Notes under the pieces: generated by a model
What the model saw: the letters and a program-made list of their open reading frames with translations, nothing else
What the model was told of the DNA's origin: nothing
Databases searched by the model: none
Program-made: the position numbers and the translations under genes
Assembly: GCA_027487945.1 (NCBI GenBank)
Contig: JAIYCQ010000022.1
Span: 1 to 64,000 of the forward strand
Reading direction: 5' to 3'
DNA from: Caulobacteraceae bacterium
GTDB taxonomy: Bacteria > Pseudomonadota > Alphaproteobacteria > Caulobacterales > Caulobacteraceae
DNA: 64,000 nucleotides
Shown: positions 1 through 8,047 of the stretch, piece after piece
Layout of the letters: every line of letters starts with the position of its first letter
How positions within the stretch are numbered: position 1 is the stretch's first letter

Positions 1-714
1 CAGCCGGGCCAGATGTTCGTGGAGAAGGGTTTCGCCGACTACGAAGAGGCCCGCGCCCTGACGCTGGAAGAGATCCCGACCATCGTCGACCAGTTCCGCC
101 AGGCCGCGGTGCGCGCCAAGGCCGCCGGCTTCGACGGCGTCGAGCTGCACGCCGCCCACAGCTATCTGATCGACGCCTTCCTGCGCGACATGACCAACAA
201 GCGGACCGACGCCTACGGCGGCTCGATCGAGAACCGCGCCCGGCTGCTGGTCGAGACGCTGGAGGCAATCATCGGCGTCTGGGGCGGTGAGCGAACCGCC
301 ATCCGGCTGGCCCCGATCGGCCACGCCTACAACGCCTGGGACAGCGATCCCGAGCCGCTGTTCACCTATGTGGTCGAACAGTTGAACCGGCTGGGCGTGG
401 GCTGGCTCGACATGGTCGAGGGCGACACCGGCATCTCGCGCGAGGCCGAGCCCTCATTCGACACCCAGAAGCTGCGCCGGCTCTTCAAGGGCGTGCTGAT
501 CGGCAACAACCTCTACGACCGCGACCTGGCGATCTCGGCCCGTGACGCCGGCAGGGTCGACATGGTCGCCTTCGGCCGCGCCTTCATCGGCAACCCCGAC
601 CTGGTCGAGCGGCTGCGCGCCAACGCCGAGATCGTCGATGCGCCGCGGCAGGCCTACTATGGCAACGGCGCCCGCGGCTACACCGACTTCCCGACCCTGG
701 CCGAAGCCGGCTGA
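1..714 (+). CDS. Old Yellow Enzyme family NADH:flavin oxidoreductase, C-terminal part
   Basis: The reading frame is open from base 1, so the N-terminus lies outside the window and about 237 residues are visible. The piece covers the second half of an FMN-binding TIM barrel. It has the family block ELHAAHSYLIDAFL followed by N-x-RTDAYGGSIENR, and the C-terminal phosphate-binding stretch VAFGRAFIGNPDLVERL. Members reduce activated C=C bonds such as enones and nitro-alkenes with NAD(P)H. The closest style is the single-domain alkene reductase (NemA type), because no Fe-S domain follows the barrel. The AhpD-fold gene starts 23 bp downstream, so the two are probably co-transcribed. The substrate cannot be told from sequence. 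Confidence 0.9.
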   Translation, partial: QPGQMFVEKGFADYEEARALTLEEIPTIVDQFRQAAVRAKAAGFDGVELHAAHSYLIDAFLRDMTNKRTDAYGGSIENRARLLVETLEAIIGVWGGERTAIRLAPIGHAYNAWDSDPEPLFTYVVEQLNRLGVGWLDMVEGDTGISREAEPSFDTQKLRRLFKGVLIGNNLYDRDLAISARDAGRVDMVAFGRAFIGNPDLVERLRANAEIVDAPRQAYYGNGARGYTDFPTLAEAG

Positions 715-737
715 GCCGAGCCACCAAGGAGACGCCC

Positions 738-1271
738 ATGTCCCGCATGCCGCTGGTCGAACCCGAAGCCCTTCCGCCCTACCTGAAGACGATCCATGAC
801 GCGACGCCGGAGGACAACTGGCTGGGCCGGCACTTCGCCCGGGCCTTCGGGCCGGCGCCGGACCTCGTCGAGGCCTACCAGGGCTTCTACTACCCCTGGC
901 ACACCGGCGGGGCGGGCCAGCTCGAGCCCCGGCTCAAGGAGCTGATCCGACTGCGGATTGCGACCCTGAACGGCTGCGTGCTCTGCAAGACCGTGCGGAT
1001 GGCGCCGGAGGTGGTCAGCGAGAGCGAGGCGGCCGCCGGGGTGGACGACGCCGACGCCGCCGAGTTCACGCCGCGCGAGCGGGCCGCGATCCACTTCGCC
1101 GAGAAGATGGCCGTCGATCACCACAACATCGGCGACGAGGACGTGGCCAACATGCGCCGCCATTTCAGCGACGCCGAGTTCCTGGAGCTGGCGATGATGG
1201 CCGGCCAGTACATCGGCTTTGGCCGGGTGCTTGCCATGCTGCAGCTGGAAGTCGCCAGCTGCCCGATCTGA
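738..1271 (+). CDS. Carboxymuconolactone decarboxylase / AhpD-fold family protein
   Basis: The protein has 177 residues. An AAGGAG ribosome binding site stands 6 bp before the ATG. The AhpD-type core is visible as helix LIRLRIATLNGC followed by a C-V-L-C pair (family CxxC), and a later helix with ERAAIHFAEKMAVDHH. AhpD proteins use the CxxC as a peroxidase or thiol-disulfide site, while true carboxymuconolactone decarboxylases lack it, so a redox role is likelier here. The histidine that normally follows the second cysteine in AhpD is not obvious (KTVRM follows). It sits directly behind the alkene reductase and may act with it in electrophile detoxification, which is inference. Confidence 0.85.
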   Translation: MSRMPLVEPEALPPYLKTIHDATPEDNWLGRHFARAFGPAPDLVEAYQGFYYPWHTGGAGQLEPRLKELIRLRIATLNGCVLCKTVRMAPEVVSESEAAAGVDDADAAEFTPRERAAIHFAEKMAVDHHNIGDEDVANMRRHFSDAEFLELAMMAGQYIGFGRVLAMLQLEVASCPI

Positions 1272-1400
1272 GCGCGATGGGCCGGCCTCGACGCCGGGTC
1301 TGAAAACAGGTCCCGTCCCCTGTCGGGAGAGGCGACCGCCGCGCGTCCTTCGGGTGGCGGCGGCGGCGATCAGGCACGCGCCGGCCGAGGGGAAGCCGCG

Positions 1401-1793
1401 ATGGATATCGAACAGCGCAGGTGGATGACCTGGACCGGCCGCGTCATGAGCGGGTCGGCGATCGTCTTCCTGGCGCCCAACATGGTCATCAAGCTGATCG
1501 ACCACCCGATCGTACAGGAGATCATGGGCAAGCTGGGCTGGCCGCTGCACTACGACCGGCTGATCGTGGTCATCGAGCTGAACTGCCTGGTGCTCTACAC
1601 CATCCCCCGGACCTCGGTGCTGGGCATGGTGCTGACGACAGGCCTGATCGGCCGGGCCATCGCCACCAACCTCCGGGCCGGGCAGCCCCTGTTCAGTCAC
1701 GTCCTGTTCGGGGTCTGTCTGGGCGTCTGGATGTGGCTCGGCCTGTGGCTGCGCGACCCGACGCTGAGGCGAACCCTGCCGCTGCGGCGGTAG
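1401..1793 (+). CDS. DoxX-like small integral membrane protein
   Basis: The protein has 130 residues and four predicted hydrophobic segments, at roughly residues 13-32, 52-70, 73-90 and 97-117. The layout, with a first helix after a short basic N-terminus and a conserved small-residue turn, is that of DoxX-like (DoxX_2) inner-membrane proteins, whose function is mostly unknown. A GAGGGGAAG stretch upstream can act as ribosome binding site. It stands 129 bp behind the AhpD-fold gene on the same strand and converges with the regulator/hydrolase gene 6 bp beyond its stop. Confidence 0.7.
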   Translation: MDIEQRRWMTWTGRVMSGSAIVFLAPNMVIKLIDHPIVQEIMGKLGWPLHYDRLIVVIELNCLVLYTIPRTSVLGMVLTTGLIGRAIATNLRAGQPLFSHVLFGVCLGVWMWLGLWLRDPTLRRTLPLRR

Positions 1794-1799
1794 AGCGGC

Positions 1800-3662
1800 T
1801 CAGCCCGCCCGGTTGGGCGCATACGGCGCGGTCGCCAGGGTCTCGGCGATCCGGTCCGGATGGCTCATGACCAGGAAGCGCCCGGCATCCGGCAGAACCT
1901 CGATCGGCGTATCGGGCAGGGTGGCGCGCCAGAAGGCCAGCGTCCTGGCCGGATCGTGCAGGACGTCCTGGCCGCCCAGCAACACCCGCCAGTGATCCAG
2001 ACCGGGCAGCGGAGCGCACGACCAGCGGGTCAGGGCGGTTTGCTCGTCGACGTAGCCGGCGATCCGGCCGGTGAGGAACATGCGATAGCCGCGCGCGTAG
2101 TCGGCCAGTATCGCCGGCTGGCTCATCACGGCGGCATCCGGCGGACAGGCGCCGAAGCTCCCGGCCATGATCCGCTCCACCTGACCGCGACCGAGGCTGA
2201 CGACCCAGAGGCCAGCCAGCTTTTCGATGAGGTCCGGACGGCGCAGGAACGCCGCCTTGATCGCCGCGAACGGCCCCCGTTCTCCCTGGTCGCTGCGGGT
2301 CGGCGGATCGGGATTGACCAGCACGACCCGACCGATGCGGTCCGGGTGTTGACGGGCGAGGGCCAGGGCGACCTGGGCGCCGCCGCGGGCGACGATGTCG
2401 ACACCGGGCAGCTTCAGGTGATCGCAGAGGGCGACGAAGTCCGCACAGGCGCCGCCGAACGGGTCGGCCCGGTGCGCCTCCCGATCACGGACGGCGTCGG
2501 TCAGCCCGAACCCGGGGCGGTCGATCGACAGGGGGCGGAATCCCCTCGCCTGCAACGCCCGGACCAGGGTCATCGGCGCGGGCCGGGAGGCGGAACTGCT
2601 GTGGAGCACCAGCACCGGTGCGCCCCCCCGTGGACCGTAGTCGCTGTAGGCGATGTGGGATCCGTCCGGCCGGGTGAACAGGCCGAGGGGCTCGAGGAAG
2701 TCGTTACCGATCTCGACGTCGTGGTGCGTCGCCTCGGTCAGAAGCGCCAGCGCCCGGATTTCGGTCACGGCGCGGGCCAGCGCCGCCGATGTGCGGACGC
2801 CCAGCGCCGCGAAGGCGATATCGAGGTCCTTTTTCGCGGTCGACTCAGAGATGCCGGAGGCCTTCGCCGCCTCGGCCCGGGTCTGCCCCTCGGCGAGGCG
2901 AAGCGCCAGGGTCGCCTGACGCGTGGTCAGGCCCCAGACGTCGGACAGGACGCCGGCGCCGTCCCGCCCCTCGGGCCAGATACCGAAGGACAGACGCACC
3001 AGACGCTCGATGAGGCTGGTCAGGCGGGGGGCGCCGACGCGGCGCATCGTTTCCGCCACGACCGTGCGAGCCGTCTCATAGGTGACCCCGGCCTCGCGGG
3101 CCGCGCCGCGCACATTGCCCGTCCGGACAAGGCCGGCGGCGATTCTTGTCTGCAGGGGTGTGAGGCGGAAGGCGCGGCAGGCGTCGTCCAGGGCATCGCC
3201 GCCGCCGATCCCGGCCACGGCCATGGCGACAAGGGCCGCTCCGGGCCGATCCAGCGCGGTCCGGACCTCCGGCGGGAGGGTCCAGCCGGCGACCTGGTCG
3301 AGCGGCGCGTAGATCACCGCGCTGGTCCGGGCGTCCTCGTCCCGGGAGGCCGGCGCCGCAATCCGCGCGCGTCGCGTTCGAAGGGCGTCCAGAGCGATAT
3401 CGACCTCAGGCGGCGACTCGCCGAACAGCCGCCGGAAGGCTTCGTTGAGGAACAGCGGCCGCCCTGCGCGATCGAGCACGCCCCCGGCGAGGCGATCAGT
3501 CCTGATGATCGCATAGCCGAAGACGACCTCGCTGAATCCGTCGTCCAGCTCGGGAGCATCGTCCAGGATCGAGGCGGTCATCGCCTCATGGTCTTCCAGC
3601 CAGGACTCAAGCACGCCCCCGGCCGGATTGCCGCCGCTCACATCTGACGGGTCCGGGGCCAT
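1800..3662 (-). CDS. Two-HTH (LuxR-like) regulator fused to a degenerate alpha/beta hydrolase
   Basis: About 620 residues from the chosen ATG. The frame stays open upstream to 3839 but would run through tRNA-Leu, so that start is rejected. Order: an N-terminal PAS-like part (to about residue 110), a first HTH (about 164-207), a second LuxR-type HTH starting LTTRQATLALRLAEG (about 244-300), then an alpha/beta hydrolase fold (about 324-620). The nucleophile elbow reads VARGGAQVAL, with Gly where G-x-S-x-G has Ser. Near the C-terminus DAGRF stands where the catalytic GH is expected. The hydrolase half therefore looks inactive and may bind a ligand instead. An active enzyme with displaced residues cannot be excluded. 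Confidence 0.75.
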   Translation of the reverse strand: MAPDPSDVSGGNPAGGVLESWLEDHEAMTASILDDAPELDDGFSEVVFGYAIIRTDRLAGGVLDRAGRPLFLNEAFRRLFGESPPEVDIALDALRTRRARIAAPASRDEDARTSAVIYAPLDQVAGWTLPPEVRTALDRPGAALVAMAVAGIGGGDALDDACRAFRLTPLQTRIAAGLVRTGNVRGAAREAGVTYETARTVVAETMRRVGAPRLTSLIERLVRLSFGIWPEGRDGAGVLSDVWGLTTRQATLALRLAEGQTRAEAAKASGISESTAKKDLDIAFAALGVRTSAALARAVTEIRALALLTEATHHDVEIGNDFLEPLGLFTRPDGSHIAYSDYGPRGGAPVLVLHSSSASRPAPMTLVRALQARGFRPLSIDRPGFGLTDAVRDREAHRADPFGGACADFVALCDHLKLPGVDIVARGGAQVALALARQHPDRIGRVVLVNPDPPTRSDQGERGPFAAIKAAFLRRPDLIEKLAGLWVVSLGRGQVERIMAGSFGACPPDAAVMSQPAILADYARGYRMFLTGRIAGYVDEQTALTRWSCAPLPGLDHWRVLLGGQDVLHDPARTLAFWRATLPDTPIEVLPDAGRFLVMSHPDRIAETLATAPYAPNRAG

Positions 3663-3769
3663 CCACTCGCACTCAAGACTGACGTATCTATCGCGCAAGA
3701 AGATGGAGCACAGCCGCGTGAGGCAAGGGGCTATCGCGGGATGAATCCCGAACGCGGGTGAAGAAGCCT

Positions 3770-3853
3770 TGGTGCGGGTGGTCGGACTCGAACCGACACT
3801 CCTCTCGGAAGGGGTTTTTGAGACCCCCGCGTCTACCATTCCACCACACCCGC
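3770..3853 (-). tRNA. tRNA-Leu (anticodon CAA)
   Basis: The minus strand folds as a full cloverleaf. The acceptor stem is GCGGGTG with CACCCGC, the discriminator is A, and CCA is encoded. The anticodon arm GGGGT-CTCAAAA-ACCCC gives anticodon CAA (reads UUG). A long variable arm containing CCGAGAGG is typical of class II leucine tRNAs. The T arm contains GGTTCGAGTCC. It lies 107 bp upstream of the regulator/hydrolase start on the same strand. Confidence 0.96.
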
Positions 3854-4026
3854 ACGGCGCGGCTCCCCGGAGGGCCGGGGCAGCGAGGGCGGCAATCTAG
3901 TCATGCGCCGGCCAAGGTCAACGCGCAGGCCACCGCGCGAGGGGATTGTCCTGCGGCGATATTTTGACATAGGCTGTGCCAACTGATCGCGGCCCGGGGG
4001 TCGCGGCCCCGTCCCAGGAGTCCTCG

Positions 4027-5043
4027 ATGGAATCCCTTCCGCTGATCGGCGCGCCCGGCTCGCCCTACACCCGCAAGATGGTGGCGCTGCTGCGCTACCG
4101 CCGGATTCCCTACCGCTACATCTATCGCGGTCGCGAGCCTGCCGACTGGCCAAGGGCGAAGGTGCCGCTGCTGCCGACCTTCATCCTGAAGGACGCCGAC
4201 GGGACGGCCCAGGCGGTCACCGACTCCACGCCGCTGATCCGGCGCTTCGAGAGCGCCTACGCGGGGCGCCCGGTCCGGCCGCCATCCCCGGCGCTGGCCT
4301 TCCTCGACTCGCTGCTCGAGGACTACGGCGACGAGTGGCTGACCAAGGCGATGTTCCACTACCGTTGGGCCTACCAGCAGGACATCGACCACGCCTCGGG
4401 CGTGCTGCCGTCCTGCGGCCCGGCGCCGCTGGACGACGACAGCCTGGCCGCGATGGGCAGGGCCTTCTCCGGCCGGCAGATCAGCCGGCTGCGCTATGTG
4501 GGGTCTAACGAGGTCACCGGGCCGGTGATCGAGGACAGCTACGTCCGCTTCGTCGATCTGCTCGAGGCTCACCTCAAGTCTCACCGCTTCCTGCTCGGCG
4601 ACCGCCCGGGCGCCGGGGACTTCGGAGTCTACGGTCAGCTGACCCAGCTGGCCCATATGGACCCGACCCCGTCCACCCTGACCGAAAGGCGGGCGCCCCG
4701 CGTCTATGCCTGGGTCTGGACCACCGACGACCTCGGGGGCATCGAGGTGGCTGACGACGGCTGGCTGGACCCGGCCGCCCTGCCTGAAACCCTGCTGGCC
4801 ATCCTGGCGGAGACGGGGCGGGTCTATGCGCCTTTGCTGCTGGCCAACGCCGCGGCGGTGATGGCGGGGGCGCAGAGCGTCGAGACCACCATCGACGGCA
4901 AGCCCTGGAGCCAGCAGCCCTTCGTCTACCAGGCCAAGTGCCTCGGCTGGTTGCGTGAGGAGTATGCGGCATTGGGCGAGACCGACCGCGCGTTGGTCGA
5001 CAAGGCGCTGGCCGGGACAGGTTGGGTCGGGGTGTTCGGGTAG
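4027..5043 (+). CDS. Glutathione S-transferase family protein
   Basis: The protein has 338 residues from the ATG that follows AGGAG at 4017-4021; an in-frame ATG at 3976 has no such site. The N-terminus is a thioredoxin-like GST fold: after the first strand comes G-S-P-Y-T-R-K (residues 11-17), where Ser or Tyr would activate glutathione. An all-helical C-terminal region follows, with the second-domain stretch RFLLGDRPGAGDFGVYGQL. It is much longer than maleylacetoacetate isomerase (about 210-220 residues), so despite the nearby tyrosine catabolic operon I do not call it MaiA. It converges with the marR gene 9 bp away. Confidence 0.82.
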   Translation: MESLPLIGAPGSPYTRKMVALLRYRRIPYRYIYRGREPADWPRAKVPLLPTFILKDADGTAQAVTDSTPLIRRFESAYAGRPVRPPSPALAFLDSLLEDYGDEWLTKAMFHYRWAYQQDIDHASGVLPSCGPAPLDDDSLAAMGRAFSGRQISRLRYVGSNEVTGPVIEDSYVRFVDLLEAHLKSHRFLLGDRPGAGDFGVYGQLTQLAHMDPTPSTLTERRAPRVYAWVWTTDDLGGIEVADDGWLDPAALPETLLAILAETGRVYAPLLLANAAAVMAGAQSVETTIDGKPWSQQPFVYQAKCLGWLREEYAALGETDRALVDKALAGTGWVGVFG

Positions 5044-5052
5044 ATCCCGCCC

Positions 5053-5544
5053 CTACCCCTCGCCCGACAACCGCGCCGCCGCGCCCTCAAGCCTCTGGAG
5101 CAGCCGCTTGAGCTGGGCCACTTCGCCCGGGGCGAGGCCGGCGAGCAGGGCCGCTTCATAGGCCAGCGCCAGGGGAGCGATCTCGGCGTGCAGGCGCCGA
5201 CCGGTCTCGGTCAGGGCCAGGGTGTGGGAGCGGCCGTCGGACGGGCTGGCGGTGCGCGTCACCAGGCGCCGGGTCAGCATGCCCTGTGCGGCGCGGCTGA
5301 CGGTGACCTTGTCCATGGCGGTGCGGGCGACGATGGCCTGGGGCGACAGCGGCCCCTCGGCCAGCACCGCCATCAGCCGCCACTGCGGGATCGACAGGCC
5401 GAAGCGGTCCTCGTACGCCCGGGCGATCAGCCGCGAGACCCCGTTGGAGGCCACGGACAGCCGGAACGGCAGGTAGTTGTCGAGCGCGAGGCCCTCGGCC
5501 TTGCCGCCCTCGCGGGCGGGCAGCGGCGTCACGTTCGAGGCCAT
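5053..5544 (-). CDS. MarR family transcriptional regulator
   Basis: The protein has 163 residues. The ATG at 5544 is preceded by GAGGAG at suitable distance, so it is preferred to the GTG at 5562. The winged helix is plain: LSIPQWRLMAVLAEGPLS, then the recognition part AMDKVTVSRAAQGM and the wing with TASPSDGRSHTLALT. MarR proteins bind as dimers to palindromes and often respond to aromatic carboxylates. It is the last gene of the leftward homogentisate operon, 14 bp behind the fumarylacetoacetate hydrolase gene, so it is the natural candidate to control the hppD promoter. That assignment is inference from position. Confidence 0.88.
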   Translation of the reverse strand: MASNVTPLPAREGGKAEGLALDNYLPFRLSVASNGVSRLIARAYEDRFGLSIPQWRLMAVLAEGPLSPQAIVARTAMDKVTVSRAAQGMLTRRLVTRTASPSDGRSHTLALTETGRRLHAEIAPLALAYEAALLAGLAPGEVAQLKRLLQRLEGAAARLSGEG

Positions 5545-5558
5545 GCCCTTGGGTCTCC

Positions 5559-6572
5559 TCACGTCCCCGAAACCGCCACCTCCTGTTCGATGGCGCCGAA
5601 GATGGAGTGGCGCTTGCCGTCACGCATCTCAATGCGAACCCGGTCGCCATGACGCAGGAAGGGCGTTTTCGCCTCTCCGGCGAGCAGCGTCTCCACCGTG
5701 CGCACCTCGGCGATGCAGCTGTAGCCAAGACCGCCCTGGTCGATCGGTTTGCCTGGACCGCCGTCGGCGTCGCGATTTGACACCGTGCCCGAGCCGATGA
5801 TGGTCCCCGCCGACAGGGCGCGGGTCTTCGCCGCGTGGGCGATCAGGACCCCGAAGTCGAAGGTCATGTCGACCCCGGCGTCGGCCTCGCCGAACGACTT
5901 GCCGTTCAGCTCGACCTCCAGGGCGCCGTGCAGCTTGCCGTCCTTCCAGCGGTCGCCCAGCGAGTCCGGCGTCACCGCGACCGGCGAGAAGGCGCTGGCC
6001 GGCTTGGACTGGAAGAAGCCGAAGTTCTTGGCCAGCTCGCCAGGGATCAGGTTGCGCAGCGAAACGTCGTTGACCAGCATGACCAGCCGGATCGCGGCCA
6101 AAGCCTCCTCGCGGCTCGCGCCCATAGGCACGTCGCCGGTGATGACCGCCACCTCGCCCTCAAGATCACAGCCCCAGGCCTCGTCCTTCAGCGGAATCGG
6201 ATCACGTGGGCCCAGGAAGCCGTCGGATCCGCCCTGGTACATGAGCGGGTCGGTCCAGAAGCTGTCCGGCATGTCGGCGGCGCGCGCCTTCCGCACCAGG
6301 GCCACGTGGTTCACGTAGGCGCTGCCGTCGGCCCACTGGTAGGCGCGGGGCAGCGGCGAATGGGCGTCGTGCTCATGGAAGCGCTCGCGCGGGACAGCGC
6401 CGTGGTCCAGGCTCGTGGCCAGCCCGCGCAGGAGGGGTTCGCACCGGTCCCAGTCGTCGAGCGCCGCCTGCAGGGTGGGGGCGATGGCGTCGGCGGGCGC
6501 GAACCACGCCAGGTCGGAGGAGACGACGACGAGGCGGCCGTCACGGCCGCCCTTGAGGGACGCTAGCTTCAT
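5559..6572 (-). CDS. fahA: Fumarylacetoacetate hydrolase family protein
   Basis: The protein has 337 residues. It carries the FAH-fold features YVNHVALVRKAR near residue 90, the metal-binding E-x-E in CDLEGEV (E138, E140), and D169 in MLVNDVSLRN. Late signatures are IIGSGTVSN and a cis-turn region with GYSCIAE. In tyrosine breakdown this enzyme cleaves fumarylacetoacetate to fumarate and acetoacetate. Its ATG overlaps the stop of the His-rich protein gene (ATGA), and hppD and hmgA lie upstream in the same operon. No maleylacetoacetate isomerase is visible in the operon, so the hydrolase may act on maleylacetoacetate directly or the isomerase is elsewhere. Confidence 0.88.
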   Translation of the reverse strand: MKLASLKGGRDGRLVVVSSDLAWFAPADAIAPTLQAALDDWDRCEPLLRGLATSLDHGAVPRERFHEHDAHSPLPRAYQWADGSAYVNHVALVRKARAADMPDSFWTDPLMYQGGSDGFLGPRDPIPLKDEAWGCDLEGEVAVITGDVPMGASREEALAAIRLVMLVNDVSLRNLIPGELAKNFGFFQSKPASAFSPVAVTPDSLGDRWKDGKLHGALEVELNGKSFGEADAGVDMTFDFGVLIAHAAKTRALSAGTIIGSGTVSNRDADGGPGKPIDQGGLGYSCIAEVRTVETLLAGEAKTPFLRHGDRVRIEMRDGKRHSIFGAIEQEVAVSGT

Positions 6573-7381
6573 TTTCTCTCTTCAAGGAGGGCGGCGAGCG
6601 CCGGGTCGGGTTTCTTGGGGGAGGTCAGGTCGTCGTGGGCGGCGCGCAGCTCGGCCATGCGGGCCGGCTTGTCGCTCCACCAGGCCTCGAACTCGCGCAC
6701 GGCCTTGCGGACCATCAGCAGCTGTTCCTCGAGGGTCGGCGGCTTCTCTTCCTCTTCATCGTGATCGTCATGGCCGTGACCGGCGCCGTGGTCGTCGCCA
6801 TGGCCGCCGTGACCGCCGTGCCCCCCGTGCCCCGGCTTGTCGTTGCCGATGTTGAGGGTGATGCTGTGGCCGTGGACGGTCTCGGCGACCGTGGTGGTCG
6901 CGCCGGCAGAGTGCTCGGCGGCGACGGGATGGGCCTCGTGCTTGCCGTGACCGCCATGGCCGCCATGGCCGCCGGCGCCGTGATCGTCCTTCTTCTTTTT
7001 CTTCGCGTCCTTCTTGTCGTCTTTCTTCTCGTCTTTCTCGCCCATCGCCTCGCCGAGCTTCTTCAGCTGCTTGCCGAGGCCGCCGCCGGCCAGGAGGACG
7101 CCGCCGAGGTGCGTCTTGATCACCCGCCGCAGGACGTCCGCCCCGCGCAGGATGCCGAACTCGTCCTGGCGGACCGCGAAGCGCGCCGCGGCGAGGATGT
7201 GGGCGTAGGTCTCGGACAGCTGGGACTCGTCGACCTTGCGTCGCCGCCCGGTCTCGCCCCGCATCGCCCCGATCAGCAGCAGCGCCAGCACCCCGGCGAC
7301 AATCCAGCCGAAGACCCCCAGCGGCGTGAGCATGCCGGGAACCGCCTCGGGCCCCCACGGAAATTCGCTATGATCGACCAT
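6569..7381 (-). CDS. His/Gly-rich membrane-anchored protein in the homogentisate operon
   Basis: The protein has 270 residues. One membrane helix lies at about 18-40, then a soluble region with a conserved-looking helix pair (about 52-110), a Lys/Asp-rich stretch (114-133), and a His-rich region (134-210) with 17 histidines in HGG, HGH and DDH arrangements. A short acidic run and a C-terminal helical domain follow. The family is unknown to me. The histidine repeats suggest binding of Ni, Co, Zn or Fe. It is translationally coupled to fahA by ATGA and lies 28 bp after the 89-residue gene. Its neighbours HppD and HmgA need Fe(II), so an iron-buffering role is possible but only inferred. Confidence 0.8.
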   Translation of the reverse strand: MVDHSEFPWGPEAVPGMLTPLGVFGWIVAGVLALLLIGAMRGETGRRRKVDESQLSETYAHILAAARFAVRQDEFGILRGADVLRRVIKTHLGGVLLAGGGLGKQLKKLGEAMGEKDEKKDDKKDAKKKKKDDHGAGGHGGHGGHGKHEAHPVAAEHSAGATTTVAETVHGHSITLNIGNDKPGHGGHGGHGGHGDDHGAGHGHDDHDEEEEKPPTLEEQLLMVRKAVREFEAWWSDKPARMAELRAAHDDLTSPKKPDPALAALLEERK

Positions 7382-7409
7382 ACCCAGTCCCCCTCAACAG
7401 GCGGCCCTT

Positions 7410-7679
7410 CTAGCCGCCCCGGCGGATTGTCCGGCTGACCCGGACACCCGCGTCGTAACGCGACGGCCCGCCGAACACCGCAATCTCGACCAGAATGTCC
7501 CCGCCTTCGCTCTCCGACCAGAGGTAGTTGCGTTCGACCTGCACATTTCGCCCGGCAGGCGAGATTCCGTCGAAGGTGTCGCCCCACGGAGTGACCTTCG
7601 ACGCCTCGCGCCAGGACAGGGTCACGGCGCGGGAGAGTTCATCTTCGGCCATGGCGAGGAGATCTGGATCTGGGTTCAT
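7410..7679 (-). CDS. Conserved-looking 89-residue hypothetical protein
   Basis: I do not recognise this small protein. It starts with an acidic helix (PDLLAMAEDELSRAV), continues with a stretch rich in aromatic residues (SWREASKVTPWGDTF), and ends in beta-like segments (DILVEIAVFGG, AGVRVSRTIRR). No signal peptide or membrane segment is visible. Its start overlaps the stop of the upstream cupin gene by 4 bp (ATGA) and the His-rich gene follows, so it belongs to the homogentisate operon. The tight coupling is the main support that it is a real gene. Confidence 0.7.
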   Translation of the reverse strand: MNPDPDLLAMAEDELSRAVTLSWREASKVTPWGDTFDGISPAGRNVQVERNYLWSESEGGDILVEIAVFGGPSRYDAGVRVSRTIRRGG

Positions 7680-8047
7680 ATGCGCACACCCTGCGGAGCC
7701 GTGAAGTCGGATATGGCGGCATCGCCGGTGTTCACGACGTCGGCGGGTTCGAAGACAATCACCTCGGCCTCATGGTCAGCCGCCGTGCGATGCTCAACGC
7801 CGCGCGGCACGACGATGAACTCGCCGGGCCGCAGGGTTTCTACCCGGTCGCGGAACTCGACCCGGAACTCGCCCTTCCAGACCAGGAACATCTCATCCGC
7901 CCCGGCATGCGAATGCCAGGGGAACAGACCCTGCACCTTGACCAGCCGCACCGTCTGGCCGTTCAGCTCGGCGGCGACCTTCGGCCGCCAGTGCTCGGAG
8001 AAGGCCGCGAACTTTTCGGCCAGATTGACGACCGTTGCGTCGCTCAT
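7676..8047 (-). CDS. Small cupin-domain protein
   Basis: The protein has 123 residues, one cupin barrel. Motif 1 is visible as WHSHAGADEMFLVWKGEF, giving ligands H45, H47 and E52, and motif 2 gives H86 in PRGVEHRT, the normal 3-His/1-Glu metal set. The start is the ATG that overlaps the stop of hmgA (ATGA at 8044-8047). A longer open frame to 8521 runs antisense in frame through hmgA and is not used. Cupins of this size beside hmgA are often called small-molecule dioxygenases or isomerases, but no reaction can be assigned. Co-transcription with tyrosine catabolism is clear. Confidence 0.87.
   Translation of the reverse strand: MSDATVVNLAEKFAAFSEHWRPKVAAELNGQTVRLVKVQGLFPWHSHAGADEMFLVWKGEFRVEFRDRVETLRPGEFIVVPRGVEHRTAADHEAEVIVFEPADVVNTGDAAISDFTAPQGVRI

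Noticed and set aside
1860-3647. 595-codon frame on the plus strand
   Set aside because: Shadow of the regulator/hydrolase gene with low-complexity composition and no recognisable motif.
3663-3839. N-terminal extension of the regulator/hydrolase frame up to an ATG at 3839
   Set aside because: It runs through the tRNA-Leu(CAA) gene and lacks a ribosome binding site; homology-like sequence starts at 3662.
4027-5043. Maleylacetoacetate isomerase (maiA) for the GST near the tyrosine operon
   Set aside because: At 338 residues it is much longer than MaiA and it is not in the operon (opposite strand, convergent).
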